Positions 51,108 to 60,847 are shown, counted from the first letter of the stretch. The stretch is DNA of 64,000 nt from a bacterium c-19 (GCA_009917405.1 QZED01000001.1:1-64000), one strand, 5' to 3'. Made by a program: numbers and translations. Notes: generated from the letters alone by a model not told the origin.

Positions 51108-53885
51108 ATGAAATTTTCTTTTAAATCAAGCTTAAAAGCGTTGCTTGCATGTGCGATGATGTTGCAGATTGGTGTGATCAGTGCGAAGGCTGCGGATTTG
51201 CCTCAAATTGAGGCTGCTAACATTGCTAATGTGGAATCAGATAAAACCGGTGCCGGTCACTCTACATCAAAGCTAATCGATGGAGATAAAACTACTAATG
51301 GCAGATGGGAAACTGATTATTCTCAGGATGTTACGAATAGAATGCCGGTTACTATCACTTTTACTTTAGATGGTGCATACAATGTGGGAAAAGTTATATT
51401 GTATACAGATACCAATAAAGGTGCCCCAACAGATTTTACTGTTTCTACAAGTATGGATAACGCTACATGGACTGCCGGCACTCAAAAAACTCTAGCACAA
51501 AGCGACATGGCTGAAACCGGCGCAACTCCACTTATTGTTGAATTTACTCCGGAGGAGGCTAAGTATGTAAGGATTGTTGTCAATCATACTACAGCTACAG
51601 CAAACGATTATAATCCGGCCGATGGCTTTTTAAAACTGGCTGAAATTGAATTGTTTGGTGAAGCGTCAGCAACAGTTGATAAAGGGGCTTTACAGGCTCT
51701 TTACGACGAAGCAGCAGAAATCACAGCTCAGGGCTTTTATACAAATGAAAGCTGGGCAACATTTACTGCCGCTAAAACAGCAGCAGATACTGTATTAAAG
51801 GATGACGCTGCTACACGTGAACAAGTAGATACAGCTAAAGCAAATTTACAGAGTGCTCTTAACGGTTTAACTGAAACACCGATCAGTAAAATTGCGAATA
51901 CAAGTATTACTAATATCGAAGCAAATCAAGCTGATACAGGAAATGATCCGAATACACTTCATGACGGAAATACCACTAACAGATGGCAGACACCTTATTC
52001 ACCGCTTGAAACAGTGAGAGTGCCAGTGATTTTCAATGTTACTTTAGATACTACATATAAAGTAGGAAAAGTTTCTTTATATACTAATAACGGAAATACA
52101 GGCGCACCGTTAAGTTATCAACTAGAAACAAGTACAGATAACACTACTTGGAATGCAGCACATTCGGTTACATTTGAACAAAATGCAATTCCGTCAACAG
52201 GGTATACTCCGTTGAGTATTCGCTTTGCACCGGAAACAGCTAAATATGTAAGAATCACTGTTACCGCTACTTCTGCTACAACTTCTAATCCGGTTAATAC
52301 TTTCTTGCAGTTAACAGAAATTGAAGTGTTCGGTGATGTAGATATGACAGAATTAGCTACAACAATCACTGATTCAGAAGCAAAAGCTGCTCAAACAAAT
52401 GTTTATACCAGTGTAAGTATTGCGGCACTACAAACTGTTATCGATGCTGCTAAGCTATTGCAGAATAATGGCAGTGCAACAGCTGCACAAGTTACTGCAC
52501 AAATTACTGCTCTACAGGATGCAATCAAAGCTGCTGAAGCAGTGTATAATGATGCACAGGCAGTACAGGCAGATGCGGATGCACAGATAGCTAAGTTGAC
52601 TGAAGCTGTAGGTAAGTTGGTTAATAAGGCAAATGTTTCTGCTTTAGATGCTGCGATTAAAGCTGCTCAGGAAGAGGTTGCTAAGACTGATGTTTATACT
52701 GAAGCGAGCATTAATGCTGTTCAGGATATCATTGATGAAGCAACTGATCTGATGAATGATGCAAATGCTGCGCAGGATGCAGTTGATGCTGAAGTAACAA
52801 AGCTGAATGATGCAGTTGCTGCAATGGACAAGATCGGTAAGGAAGTTGATAAAACACCGTTAACTAATTTAATTACTGAGGCAAAAGAATTAGTTGTAAA
52901 AACTAATCTTTATACATCGGAAAGTTTGGCAGATTTACAAGCAGCTATCGATGTAGCAGAAGCAGCTTTTGATACAGTAGATTCAACTGTTGCTGTTCAA
53001 GAGCAGGTACAGTTACTGCAGGCAGCGATCGACGCGTTAGAGGAAAAAGGTACAACACCTACTCCTACACCTGTAGATAAGAGTGAATTAGTAGCTGCAA
53101 TCAATGATGCAAAGAAAGAGGTTTCCAAGACAGATGTTTACACGGCAGAAAGTCTTGCAGATTTGAAAGATGTAATTAAAGTTGCAGAAGCAGTAATGAA
53201 AAGTGAAGATGCAACAGAACAAGATGTAACAGCTGCAATCGCTGCAATCGAATCTGCAATCGAAACATTAGTAGAAATTAAAGATGAAGAACCTTCTCCA
53301 ACACCTGATAAAGCATTCCAAGCTACTGATAAAGATACTAATGTGAGAATATATGCAGAAGCCGGTGTAGTTGACCCGAATGCAAAATTGGTTGTAAAAC
53401 CAATTAACGTAGCCAATGCGAATGATAAGGTCGCTGCAGCTTTAAAATCTTTAGGCGGTAAACAACTTGCTTATGATGTTACATTACTTTTAAATAATGT
53501 TGCTATTCAACCTAACGGAAGACTATATATCTATTTCGATGTACCAAAGGAATTCTTTGCTTATAAGAATTTCAAAATGTATCATATTTCAGATGACGGC
53601 AAAATCGAGGAAGTCATATTCAACGGAGCAGGTACTGTTGAAAACGGTGGCGGTGTTAATTTCCAAGCCGATCACTTAAGTATCTTTGTTTTAGTTGCCG
53701 GTGCTGAAGAGGCAATCACTCCAAGCAATCCTATTGATAAAAATCCGGTAAAACCAAACACTCCGATTAAGAATACAGCCGATGTACCGAGCACAGCGGG
53801 TAACGCAATGGCAATGAGCTTTGTCATCTTACTTGCAGGAGCATTTGCAGTTCTTTCTTACAAGAGAAAAAACAATAATGCTTAA
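51108..53885 (+). CDS. Large cell-surface protein with two F5/8 type C (discoidin) domains and FIVAR repeats
   Basis: 925 residues. A signal peptide (cleavage near AKA-ADLP, residue about 28) is followed by a discoidin/CBM32-like domain (about 35-185), a FIVAR repeat (about 193-256), a second discoidin domain (about 257-411), four more FIVAR repeats (about 412-725; each with KTDVYT.ES...L...I..A), Thr/Pro linkers, a beta domain (about 735-880) and a C-terminal anchor: VPSTAGN, a hydrophobic stretch and KRKNNNA. It probably binds host or plant glycans at the cell wall. The sorting signal is not LPxTG. GGAGGGAAAC precedes the ATG. Confidence 0.85.
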   Translation: MKFSFKSSLKALLACAMMLQIGVISAKAADLPQIEAANIANVESDKTGAGHSTSKLIDGDKTTNGRWETDYSQDVTNRMPVTITFTLDGAYNVGKVILYTDTNKGAPTDFTVSTSMDNATWTAGTQKTLAQSDMAETGATPLIVEFTPEEAKYVRIVVNHTTATANDYNPADGFLKLAEIELFGEASATVDKGALQALYDEAAEITAQGFYTNESWATFTAAKTAADTVLKDDAATREQVDTAKANLQSALNGLTETPISKIANTSITNIEANQADTGNDPNTLHDGNTTNRWQTPYSPLETVRVPVIFNVTLDTTYKVGKVSLYTNNGNTGAPLSYQLETSTDNTTWNAAHSVTFEQNAIPSTGYTPLSIRFAPETAKYVRITVTATSATTSNPVNTFLQLTEIEVFGDVDMTELATTITDSEAKAAQTNVYTSVSIAALQTVIDAAKLLQNNGSATAAQVTAQITALQDAIKAAEAVYNDAQAVQADADAQIAKLTEAVGKLVNKANVSALDAAIKAAQEEVAKTDVYTEASINAVQDIIDEATDLMNDANAAQDAVDAEVTKLNDAVAAMDKIGKEVDKTPLTNLITEAKELVVKTNLYTSESLADLQAAIDVAEAAFDTVDSTVAVQEQVQLLQAAIDALEEKGTTPTPTPVDKSELVAAINDAKKEVSKTDVYTAESLADLKDVIKVAEAVMKSEDATEQDVTAAIAAIESAIETLVEIKDEEPSPTPDKAFQATDKDTNVRIYAEAGVVDPNAKLVVKPINVANANDKVAAALKSLGGKQLAYDVTLLLNNVAIQPNGRLYIYFDVPKEFFAYKNFKMYHISDDGKIEEVIFNGAGTVENGGGVNFQADHLSIFVLVAGAEEAITPSNPIDKNPVKPNTPIKNTADVPSTAGNAMAMSFVILLAGAFAVLSYKRKNNNA

Positions 53886-53902
53886 TCAGCATTAAGCTTC
53901 AC

Positions 53903-53931
53903 GAAAAGGTGATCTTAGGATCATCTTTTCT
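53903..53931 (+). terminator. Terminator after the surface-protein gene
   Basis: GAAAAGGTGATC / GGATCATCTTTTC followed by TTT. Confidence 0.75.
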
Positions 53932-54132
53932 TTATAAGTCTGAGGTAATACTTGAACCTTATCTATAATACACCTAAGCCTTCAAGACAAATTCCGATGA
54001 AAATCAAAAGAAAAATCAAACAATTGATGAGGCAAAGCGCAGGCAGTCAATCCTTCTTTTTTTTGAATAACTGTCAGGGTAATCATTCCTATTTCGCTTT
54101 ATTCATGATAAAATGATAGTCGAGGTGATTTT

Positions 54133-55974
54133 ATGGCTTTTTTACCTACAAGTCGCGCAGAAATGCTTGAACAAGGCTTTGAACAAGTTGATTTTATATA
54201 TGTTTCTGGTGATGCGTATGTCGATCATCCATCCTTCGGTGTTGCGATCATCACAAGAACGCTTCAAGCCTTTGGCTACAGCTGTGCGATACTGGCTCAG
54301 CCCGATTGGCATAAGGACGATGAGTTTACACAGTTCGGTGAACCGCGTTTAGGCTTTTTGGTAAGCAGTGGTAATATCGATTCTATGGTGAACCATTATT
54401 CTGTAAATAAAAGACGCCGCGATAAAGATTCCTACAGTGATGACGGCGTTATGGGAAAACGCCCGGATCGTGCGGTGATTGTATATACACAAATATTAAA
54501 ACGCCTATTTCCGCAGAAACCGGTGTTGATCGGCGGTATTGAGGCAAGTTTGCGACGATTGGCACATTATGACTATTGGGACGATAAGGTTAGGAGATCA
54601 ATATTGATCGATTCGCAAGCCGATCTATTAATGTACGGTATGGGCGAGAATACGATTATCGAGGTTGCGGATGCGCTGAACAGCGGTCTTGCCGCAAAGG
54701 ATATATGTTTTATTAGAGGAACTTGCTGGAAAACAAAAGATATTCAATACGTAACTGATGCATTGACCCTACCGTCATTTGAAGAAATCGCATCTGATGT
54801 TTATGCATATGCGAAAAGCTTTAAAATCCAGCATGAGAATATTGATGCGATTGCGGCACAAGTATTGATAGAACCGTATGACGGGTGGTATGTTGTTCAA
54901 AATCAACCGCCACTTCCGTTGACCCAGGAAGAAATGGATTTTACTTATTCACTTCCGTATGAGCGAACCTTTCATCCGAAATATCACTATATACCGGCGA
55001 TTGAGGAAGTACAATTTTCCATTGTATCCAATCGCGGCTGTTTCGGTTCCTGTTCTTTTTGTGCCATCACGCATCATCAAGGCAGGGTAATCTCCACACG
55101 CTCTAAGGAAAGCATTGTACAAGAAGCGAAAACAATCACTGAGATGCCAAATTTTAAAGGCTATATTCATGATGTAGGCGGACCGACAGCCAACTTTTCA
55201 CGCCCTGCCTGTGATAAACAAAAACAGTTCGGTGCCTGTAAAAAGAAGGAGTGCTTATTTCCAAAACCATGTGGCAATATGTCGGTTGATCATTCTCGCT
55301 ATGTAGAAATTCTGCGTGCTGTGCGTGCATTGCCGAAAATCAAAAAGGTATTTATCCGTTCCGGTATTCGCTATGATTATCTGATGTATGATGAAGATGA
55401 TACATTCTTTAATGAATTGATTCAGCACCATATATCAGGGCAGTTAAAGGTAGCTCCGGAACATATCAGCGCGAAGGTACTCGACAAAATGGGAAAACCA
55501 CGCAAAGAACTGTATTTAAAATTCGTACAGCGCTATGAAGAAAAGAATCGACAGTTTCAAAAAAATCAATTTCTTGTACCGTATTTAATGAGTTCTCATC
55601 CCGGCAGTGATTTAGAAGCGGCAATTGAGCTTGCCTGTTATTTGAAAAAAATTCACTATATACCAAAACAGGTACAAGACTTTTATCCGACACCGGGAAC
55701 ATTATCCACTGCGATGTATTATACGGGAATGGACCCGCGAACAATGAAGAAAGTGTATGTAGCGAAAACTTATGAAGAGAAAGCGATGCAGCGGGCATTA
55801 ATGCAGTTTACTTATCCGCAGAATTATCATTTGGTGGAAAAGGCACTTCGTCAGGCAGGCAGAGAAGATCTGATCGGATTTCAGCCGAAGTGTTTGATCA
55901 AGCCGCAAAACCAAAATCAAAATCGTCGTTATCAAGCGAAATCACGCTTTGAGCGAAAGAAGTTCAAGCGATGA
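54133..55974 (+). CDS. YgiQ-family radical SAM protein
   Basis: A 613-residue protein with an N-terminal B12-binding-like/DUF3362-type region (FLPTSRAEMLEQGF...DFIYVSGDAYVDHPSFG) and a radical SAM core carrying the CxxxCxxC motif SNRGCFGSCSFC (about 300). DVGGPTANFSRPAC and later cysteines (QKQFGACKKKECLFPKPC) are typical of YgiQ. A basic C-terminal tail follows. The reaction is not known. GAGGTGATTTT precedes the ATG. It overlaps the next gene by 4 nt. Confidence 0.93.
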   Translation: MAFLPTSRAEMLEQGFEQVDFIYVSGDAYVDHPSFGVAIITRTLQAFGYSCAILAQPDWHKDDEFTQFGEPRLGFLVSSGNIDSMVNHYSVNKRRRDKDSYSDDGVMGKRPDRAVIVYTQILKRLFPQKPVLIGGIEASLRRLAHYDYWDDKVRRSILIDSQADLLMYGMGENTIIEVADALNSGLAAKDICFIRGTCWKTKDIQYVTDALTLPSFEEIASDVYAYAKSFKIQHENIDAIAAQVLIEPYDGWYVVQNQPPLPLTQEEMDFTYSLPYERTFHPKYHYIPAIEEVQFSIVSNRGCFGSCSFCAITHHQGRVISTRSKESIVQEAKTITEMPNFKGYIHDVGGPTANFSRPACDKQKQFGACKKKECLFPKPCGNMSVDHSRYVEILRAVRALPKIKKVFIRSGIRYDYLMYDEDDTFFNELIQHHISGQLKVAPEHISAKVLDKMGKPRKELYLKFVQRYEEKNRQFQKNQFLVPYLMSSHPGSDLEAAIELACYLKKIHYIPKQVQDFYPTPGTLSTAMYYTGMDPRTMKKVYVAKTYEEKAMQRALMQFTYPQNYHLVEKALRQAGREDLIGFQPKCLIKPQNQNQNRRYQAKSRFERKKFKR

Positions 55975-56453
55975 AAGTAAAGCAGCTTACTAAAATAGCT
56001 TTAATGGCAGCTTCTATGGTATGCGTCTTTCAAGCATTTTCTCATATCTTATATTTAGAGCTGATTACTTTTACTATCGTATGTTTTTCGATGAATACAG
56101 GCTATAAGGAAGCGGTATTATCCTGTGTGATTTTTGCCTGTTTAAATATGTTGTTTCTCGGTATCACACCATGGACCTGCATGTATCTTATGATCTATCC
56201 GATCTATGCATGGATCATCTCATTAAATCAAAGCTTTTTCAGAAGGCATTTGTTTTGTCTTTGCTTAGTTTGCGGCTTTCTGTCGTTTCTGTGCGGACAG
56301 CTGTTGGATCTGCCGTTTTTATTATTCAGTAAGCATGTGACTTTGCTATATTGGATCAGTGGGTTAAAAGCAAGTTTGATTCAAGGAATTTTATCCTTCT
56401 TAGCGTGTCTGTTTCTCTATGAGCCTTTAAGTAAACGAATGAAGTGGATGTAA
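55971..56453 (+). CDS. ECF-type transporter S-component-like membrane protein
   Basis: A 160-residue protein with five to six membrane segments and a short basic N-terminus (KVKQLTKIALMAASMVCVFQ), as in substrate-binding S components of ECF vitamin transporters. No energising genes (EcfA, EcfT) lie nearby, so it would share a common module. It overlaps the radical SAM gene and is followed by a DUF4430 gene 53 nt on. Substrate not determined; the DUF4430 link points to a cobalamin-like or other vitamin. Confidence 0.7.
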   Translation: MKVKQLTKIALMAASMVCVFQAFSHILYLELITFTIVCFSMNTGYKEAVLSCVIFACLNMLFLGITPWTCMYLMIYPIYAWIISLNQSFFRRHLFCLCLVCGFLSFLCGQLLDLPFLLFSKHVTLLYWISGLKASLIQGILSFLACLFLYEPLSKRMKWM

Positions 56454-56506
56454 CAAAACGAATGTCAGTGATGATTCGTGTTAAATAAAAAAAGAAAGAG
56501 GTTATT

Positions 56507-56914
56507 ATGAATAAAAAAATGAAATGGATTGCGGCAGGCATTGCCGTTGTATTGTTAGTCGTATTAGCAGCTGCTTGGGGAATGAAGGGAAGTCCGGTGG
56601 CTGGTCAGAAACATATTATTCTACATATTAAAGGTATTGAGAATCAAAAAGATGTAGAAGTGGATACCGATTGTGAAACCTTGGCAGAGGCTTTGAACGA
56701 ACAAAAGGATTTACAAGTAAAAATTGACGAAGGTCCTTACGGTGCTTATTTAGTGTCACTGATCGGCGAAACTGCGGCTAAGGATCAAGGCTGGGTTTAT
56801 GAATCACCCAATAATGAAGTGTGCCTGTCGATGGAATACTGTCCGGCATTGGAACAGGTCATGATTCAGGATCAAGATGAATTTATTTTTTCACTGATCG
56901 GCGGTTTTGAATAA
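56507..56914 (+). CDS. DUF4430 exported protein (transcobalamin-like domain)
   Basis: 135 residues: a basic N-terminus and one membrane segment (about 7-25, uncleaved anchor or signal) followed by a DUF4430 domain (about 40-133). Recognisable are the strand pair KHIILHIKG..., CETLAEALNEQKD, YGAYLVSLIG, GWVYESPNNEV and C.SMEYCPA...DQDEFIFSLIGGFE. DUF4430 domains resemble the C-terminal part of transcobalamin and occur with ECF S components. A GAAAGAGG site precedes the ATG. Confidence 0.85.
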   Translation: MNKKMKWIAAGIAVVLLVVLAAAWGMKGSPVAGQKHIILHIKGIENQKDVEVDTDCETLAEALNEQKDLQVKIDEGPYGAYLVSLIGETAAKDQGWVYESPNNEVCLSMEYCPALEQVMIQDQDEFIFSLIGGFE

Positions 56915-56930
56915 TCGCCGTTTTTTTATC
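56901..56930 (+). terminator. Terminator after the DUF4430 gene
   Basis: CGGCG / CGCCG followed by TTTTTTT; the stem begins inside the last codons. Confidence 0.7.
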
Positions 56931-57058
56931 GGAAAAGCATGTAAACTATCTTTGGGAAGTTGTTTTTAAGAAACGTACAGAAAAAGTGATTCAGTCATTT
57001 TCATTGAATCAAAATTGTGATAAAATAAGGCATGGCTGATTGAAAAGAGGGATCTTAC

Positions 57059-57520
57059 GTGGATAAGGAAACACAAAAAGAGCTGACATTGTTAGAGGAG
57101 AAAAATGCAAGAATTTTTCAGGTGATGGGTTCGTTAAAGCTGTTGAATCATCAAGTGAAACCGTTTGTGAAGCGCTTGGAAGCCATTTCCGAAGAAGATG
57201 CATTTGCCTGTGCAGCTTTAAATGAATCATTTCAAACAATGATTCATGATGTACGTTTCTTTAAGGCAGAACATAAAAGCTTGATTAAGCTGGGATTGCA
57301 TATACCTTCGGTCGATCAATTTGCCCAAAATGCCGATCGCTTATTTCAAAAGAAAGCGGGAGAAGCATATACCATTTTGGAAATGCGCAGGATCTCCGTG
57401 TATATTTATCGAATGGCAGATGCGATGCTGACACAGCTGTCGGCAGAAAAAAATGCGAATGAAACTCGGATTCATGCCATCCATGCGAAAAACGGCAAAT
57501 ATTATTTTAATCGTAAATAG
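57059..57520 (+). CDS. Hypothetical 153-residue helical protein
   Basis: A GTG start at 57059 follows AGAGGG at 7 nt. The product is soluble, all-helical and rich in Lys and Glu, with no signal peptide or recognised motif. It ends at a terminator, so it is probably monocistronic. Function unknown. Confidence 0.55.
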   Translation: MDKETQKELTLLEEKNARIFQVMGSLKLLNHQVKPFVKRLEAISEEDAFACAALNESFQTMIHDVRFFKAEHKSLIKLGLHIPSVDQFAQNADRLFQKKAGEAYTILEMRRISVYIYRMADAMLTQLSAEKNANETRIHAIHAKNGKYYFNRK

Positions 57521-57521
57521 G

Positions 57522-57546
57522 CATTGTTACTGACAATGTTTTTTTA
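57522..57546 (+). terminator. Intrinsic terminator
   Basis: CATTGT-TACTG-ACAATG followed by TTTTTTT. Confidence 0.8.
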
Positions 57547-57609
57547 TGCGATTGAAAATGGGCATTCATACAGCCTGAAATCCTTGAAATCCATACTCTA
57601 GCCTAGGGG

Positions 57610-59670
57610 GTGGAATTTATCGCAACAGGTTATTTACAGGTTCAGACATCACTGGGAGATCAGGCATCGGCGATTAAACAGGCGATGGTCAGAGTCTATA
57701 AGGTAAATGATGATGAAGTAGTTTTTGAAGATTTTTTTATGACAGATGATACAGGAAAAACTGAGATGATTGCTTTGTTTGCACCGGAGCGCTCTTTGAG
57801 TCTGAGTGAAAGTAACGCAAACAGGCCGTATGAGACGTACAATGTTCAAGTGCGGGCAAACGGCTTTGAAATGGAAGAAATACTCGGTGTGCAGGTGTTT
57901 GCCGGTGAGTACAGCTACTTAAATGTAGAGCCGATCCCAACGCGTTTGCAGCGAAGCGCACAACGTAATATCGATGTGATTCCCGATCATCACTTGATGA
58001 CAAATGAAGGCGGAAACAACGTCGGTCAAACACCGCCGAATACGACTGCGCGTATTTTGACACAGGTCGCGATTCCGACCAATATTACCGTACATTTGGG
58101 AAGACCGGATCGTGATGCGGAAAATGTGACGGTGCCGTTTCTGTATTATTTAAAAAATGTTGCCAGTTCAGAGATTTATCCGACTTGGCCTTATGAGGCA
58201 TTAAAGGCTAATATTTGGGCACAGATGTCATTGGTATTGAATCGTATTTATACTGAATGGTATCGATCAAAAGGATACAGTTTTGATATTACCAACTCTA
58301 CTGCATTTGATCAGGCATTTGTGAAAAATCGCAATATTTATGATTCGATAGCGGAAGTGGTCGATGAAGTATTCGGAGATTATATTCAGAAGCGTAATTA
58401 TATGGAACCGTATTATGCGGAATATTGTGACGGAAAAAATGCTCAATGTCCCGGATTGAAACAATGGGGAACATTGGATTTAGCGAATCAAGGATATTCG
58501 GCGCTGCGGATATTGCGCTATTATTACGGTGATGAAATTAATATTCGCTCTACCGATAATATTCAGGACATTGTCTCATCTTATCCCGGTGCGCCGCTAA
58601 GAGTCGGGTCCAGCGGACAGCAGGTCAGACAGCTGCAGGAACAGCTGAATGCGATTGCGATTAACTATCCGAATATACCACCGATTTTTCCGGTTGACGG
58701 AAATTTCCAAGCTTCTACTGAGGCAGCGGTCAGAGCGTTTCAGCGCCAGTTTGACCTAGGGGTAGACGGTGTTGTCGGAAAGGCGACTTGGTATCGAATC
58801 AGTTATATTTATGCGGCAGTGCGCAAGCTGGCAGAGTTAAAATCGATCGGACAGATTCAAAATTTATACAGCGGTGAATGGCCCGGCGTTACGCTTCGTG
58901 AAGGCAGTAAAGGCGTTGATGTACAGCTGCTTCAATACTATCTTGCGAGCATCGGGGTATTTTATAAGGAAATCGGTGAAGTTACCATCGACGGTCGTTT
59001 CGGACAGGGACTTGAGCAAGCGGTTATTGCATTTCAAAAGCGCTTTGGTTTGATTCAGGACGGTATTGTCGGCAGAGCAACGTGGGATCGCATCTATGCG
59101 GTATTTACGAGCATCGATCAGGCAATCGTTCCTGACGGAAGTGCGCCTAGTTATCCGGGCAATCCGATTATGAGAGGGGCAAGCGGAACAAATGTTACGG
59201 CGATTCAAAGCGCTTTGAATACTGTCTCCTCTCAGTACAGTGAGATCCCGGTAATCGTAGTTGACGGTATATTTGGCAGTGCTACACGCAATGCCGTAAT
59301 TGCGTTCCAACGTAAATTTAATTTACCGGCTGACGGCATCGTAAATCAGGAAACATGGGATTTATTGTTTACGACGGCGAATGAAATTGATAACGGCGAT
59401 CTTCCGAGTACTTCAACACCGCCTTTCCCAGGAACGGTTTTGCGCGTCGGATCACGCGGCAATGATGTGCTGTTAATTCAACAGCGTTTAAAAGCAATAT
59501 CAATTTATTACACTTCGATACCGGATCTTGCGGCTGACGGCATTTTCGGCAATGGCACAAGGGCAAGTGTAACAGCTTTTCAACAGCTGATGGGGATTCC
59601 CGCCGACGGTGTCGTGGGTCAACAAACATGGCATTTGATCAATCAAACGTATCAAGAACTCATGCAGTAG
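57610..59670 (+). CDS. SleC-like spore cortex-lytic enzyme (SpoIID-like domain plus four peptidoglycan-binding repeats)
   Basis: About 686 residues. An N-terminal beta domain (about 1-120) resembles the SleC pro-region. A SpoIID-like lytic transglycosylase domain (about 155-315) has IPTNITVHLGRPDRDAENVTVPF, NVASSEIYPTWPYEALKANIWAQMS, RSKGYSFDITNSTAFDQAF and CPGLKQWGTLDLANQGYSALRIL. Four PG_binding_1 repeats follow (about 328-400, 428-500, 517-590, 610-683; each with a DG.FG..T...V..FQ core). No signal peptide is seen. The first in-frame GTG (57610) is itself part of the strong Shine-Dalgarno, so the true start may be the ATC at 57619. Confidence 0.88.
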   Translation: MEFIATGYLQVQTSLGDQASAIKQAMVRVYKVNDDEVVFEDFFMTDDTGKTEMIALFAPERSLSLSESNANRPYETYNVQVRANGFEMEEILGVQVFAGEYSYLNVEPIPTRLQRSAQRNIDVIPDHHLMTNEGGNNVGQTPPNTTARILTQVAIPTNITVHLGRPDRDAENVTVPFLYYLKNVASSEIYPTWPYEALKANIWAQMSLVLNRIYTEWYRSKGYSFDITNSTAFDQAFVKNRNIYDSIAEVVDEVFGDYIQKRNYMEPYYAEYCDGKNAQCPGLKQWGTLDLANQGYSALRILRYYYGDEINIRSTDNIQDIVSSYPGAPLRVGSSGQQVRQLQEQLNAIAINYPNIPPIFPVDGNFQASTEAAVRAFQRQFDLGVDGVVGKATWYRISYIYAAVRKLAELKSIGQIQNLYSGEWPGVTLREGSKGVDVQLLQYYLASIGVFYKEIGEVTIDGRFGQGLEQAVIAFQKRFGLIQDGIVGRATWDRIYAVFTSIDQAIVPDGSAPSYPGNPIMRGASGTNVTAIQSALNTVSSQYSEIPVIVVDGIFGSATRNAVIAFQRKFNLPADGIVNQETWDLLFTTANEIDNGDLPSTSTPPFPGTVLRVGSRGNDVLLIQQRLKAISIYYTSIPDLAADGIFGNGTRASVTAFQQLMGIPADGVVGQQTWHLINQTYQELMQ

Positions 59671-59726
59671 GATGAAAACACAAAAGAATTGATGAATGTT
59701 AAAAAGAATTGCGGTGTATCTGCTTG

Positions 59727-59759
59727 AAAAGACTATGACTGAGGTTGTAGTCTTTTATA
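59727..59759 (+). terminator. Terminator after the SleC-like gene
   Basis: AAAAGACTAT / GTAGTCTTTT around a 10-nt loop. Confidence 0.7.
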
Positions 59760-59863
59760 TTTTGAAGCACTGATCGATTCAGTTAAGTTCTTGTTGCTTT
59801 GTTAGCGTATTGATGATTTTTTATGCTATAATAAAAATATAAAGCAAGCATAGGAGGGCGCAT

Positions 59864-60847
59864 ATGCCGAATATTATTACTCATAAGCTTTTTGCACAAA
59901 AAGTATTTCAAAACTGTGATAAGCAAGATATTAAGAATATGATAGAAAAACATCTGCAATTATTTTATATTGGTTCTAACGGACCTGATTTTTTGTTTTT
60001 TTATCATATGCAGCCAAAGGAAATGATGAAGGAACATTCCTTGAACCATATCGGTAGTGCGCTGCATGCCGGCAATGTCAATGCATTTTATGAAAGTGCG
60101 GTCAATACGATTAAGCAAGAACAAGATCCGTTTACCAAGGAAAGCGAGCTTGTATACCTGTTCGGACATCTTTGTCACTGGGCGTTGGATATGAGTGTGC
60201 ATCCGTATATATTTTATCGCACCGGTCATAATACACGCTTAAGCAGCAGCTATCATCATCGGTTTGAATCCATGCTCGATGCGATTATGCTGAAACATTT
60301 TTATCATATGGATATCAGTGAATATCACTGCTCAGCAATCTGCGAGTTTGATCGTGAAATGTTGAAAGCGATCGCTCGCATTTATGTACCGGCGGTAAAA
60401 GCCGCATTAAATGAACAAATTCATGTTAATCAGCTGCGCAATGCATTAATAAGTTGGCGAAAAGTTCAGGAATTGCTGTATGATCCAAAACAGAATAAAA
60501 AAAGTGTACTTCAAAAAGTGGAGCATATCATAAAACAGCCGTGGCTTGTATCGGGCAATGTGATTCCCACACAAATTGATGAGACATATGATGTCATGAA
60601 TTGGAATAAACAAACATGGTGCCACCCATGTGATCAAACCCAAGTCAGTAATGCTTCTTTTTTAGAAATGTTTGAAAATGCGATTTCATTAGCAATAAGT
60701 GTATGGAAAAAAGCCTACGGCTGTATTGAATATGATGCGGATATTCATGCATTGCTCAATGAAATTGATGATCGTGCATATGATACAGGGAGAAAGGGGA
60801 ATGCGGAAATGAAATATTTCGCTTGTATCTATGATGAAACTGTTTGA
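59864..60847 (+). CDS. Zinc-dependent phospholipase C-family protein
   Basis: 327 residues with the zinc-dependent phospholipase C-like fold: MPNIITHKLFAQKVF, then IGSNGPDFLFFYH (about 35-47), and histidines in LFGHLCHWALDMSVHPYIFYRTGH and SSYHHRFESMLDAIMLKHFY (about 98-150) as likely zinc ligands. No signal peptide, so intracellular action is likely; the physiological substrate is unknown. The ATG follows GGAGGGCGCAT. The gene overlaps the M19 dipeptidase by 17 nt. Confidence 0.85.
   Translation: MPNIITHKLFAQKVFQNCDKQDIKNMIEKHLQLFYIGSNGPDFLFFYHMQPKEMMKEHSLNHIGSALHAGNVNAFYESAVNTIKQEQDPFTKESELVYLFGHLCHWALDMSVHPYIFYRTGHNTRLSSSYHHRFESMLDAIMLKHFYHMDISEYHCSAICEFDREMLKAIARIYVPAVKAALNEQIHVNQLRNALISWRKVQELLYDPKQNKKSVLQKVEHIIKQPWLVSGNVIPTQIDETYDVMNWNKQTWCHPCDQTQVSNASFLEMFENAISLAISVWKKAYGCIEYDADIHALLNEIDDRAYDTGRKGNAEMKYFACIYDETV

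Noticed and set aside
51690-53300. Repeated A-rich coding pattern as a DNA repeat or CRISPR-like array
   Set aside because: The periodicity is that of FIVAR protein repeats; there are no identical direct repeats with unique spacers.
58864-59310. 148-codon minus-strand frame
   Set aside because: Antisense to the peptidoglycan-binding repeats of the SleC-like gene; no ribosome binding site.
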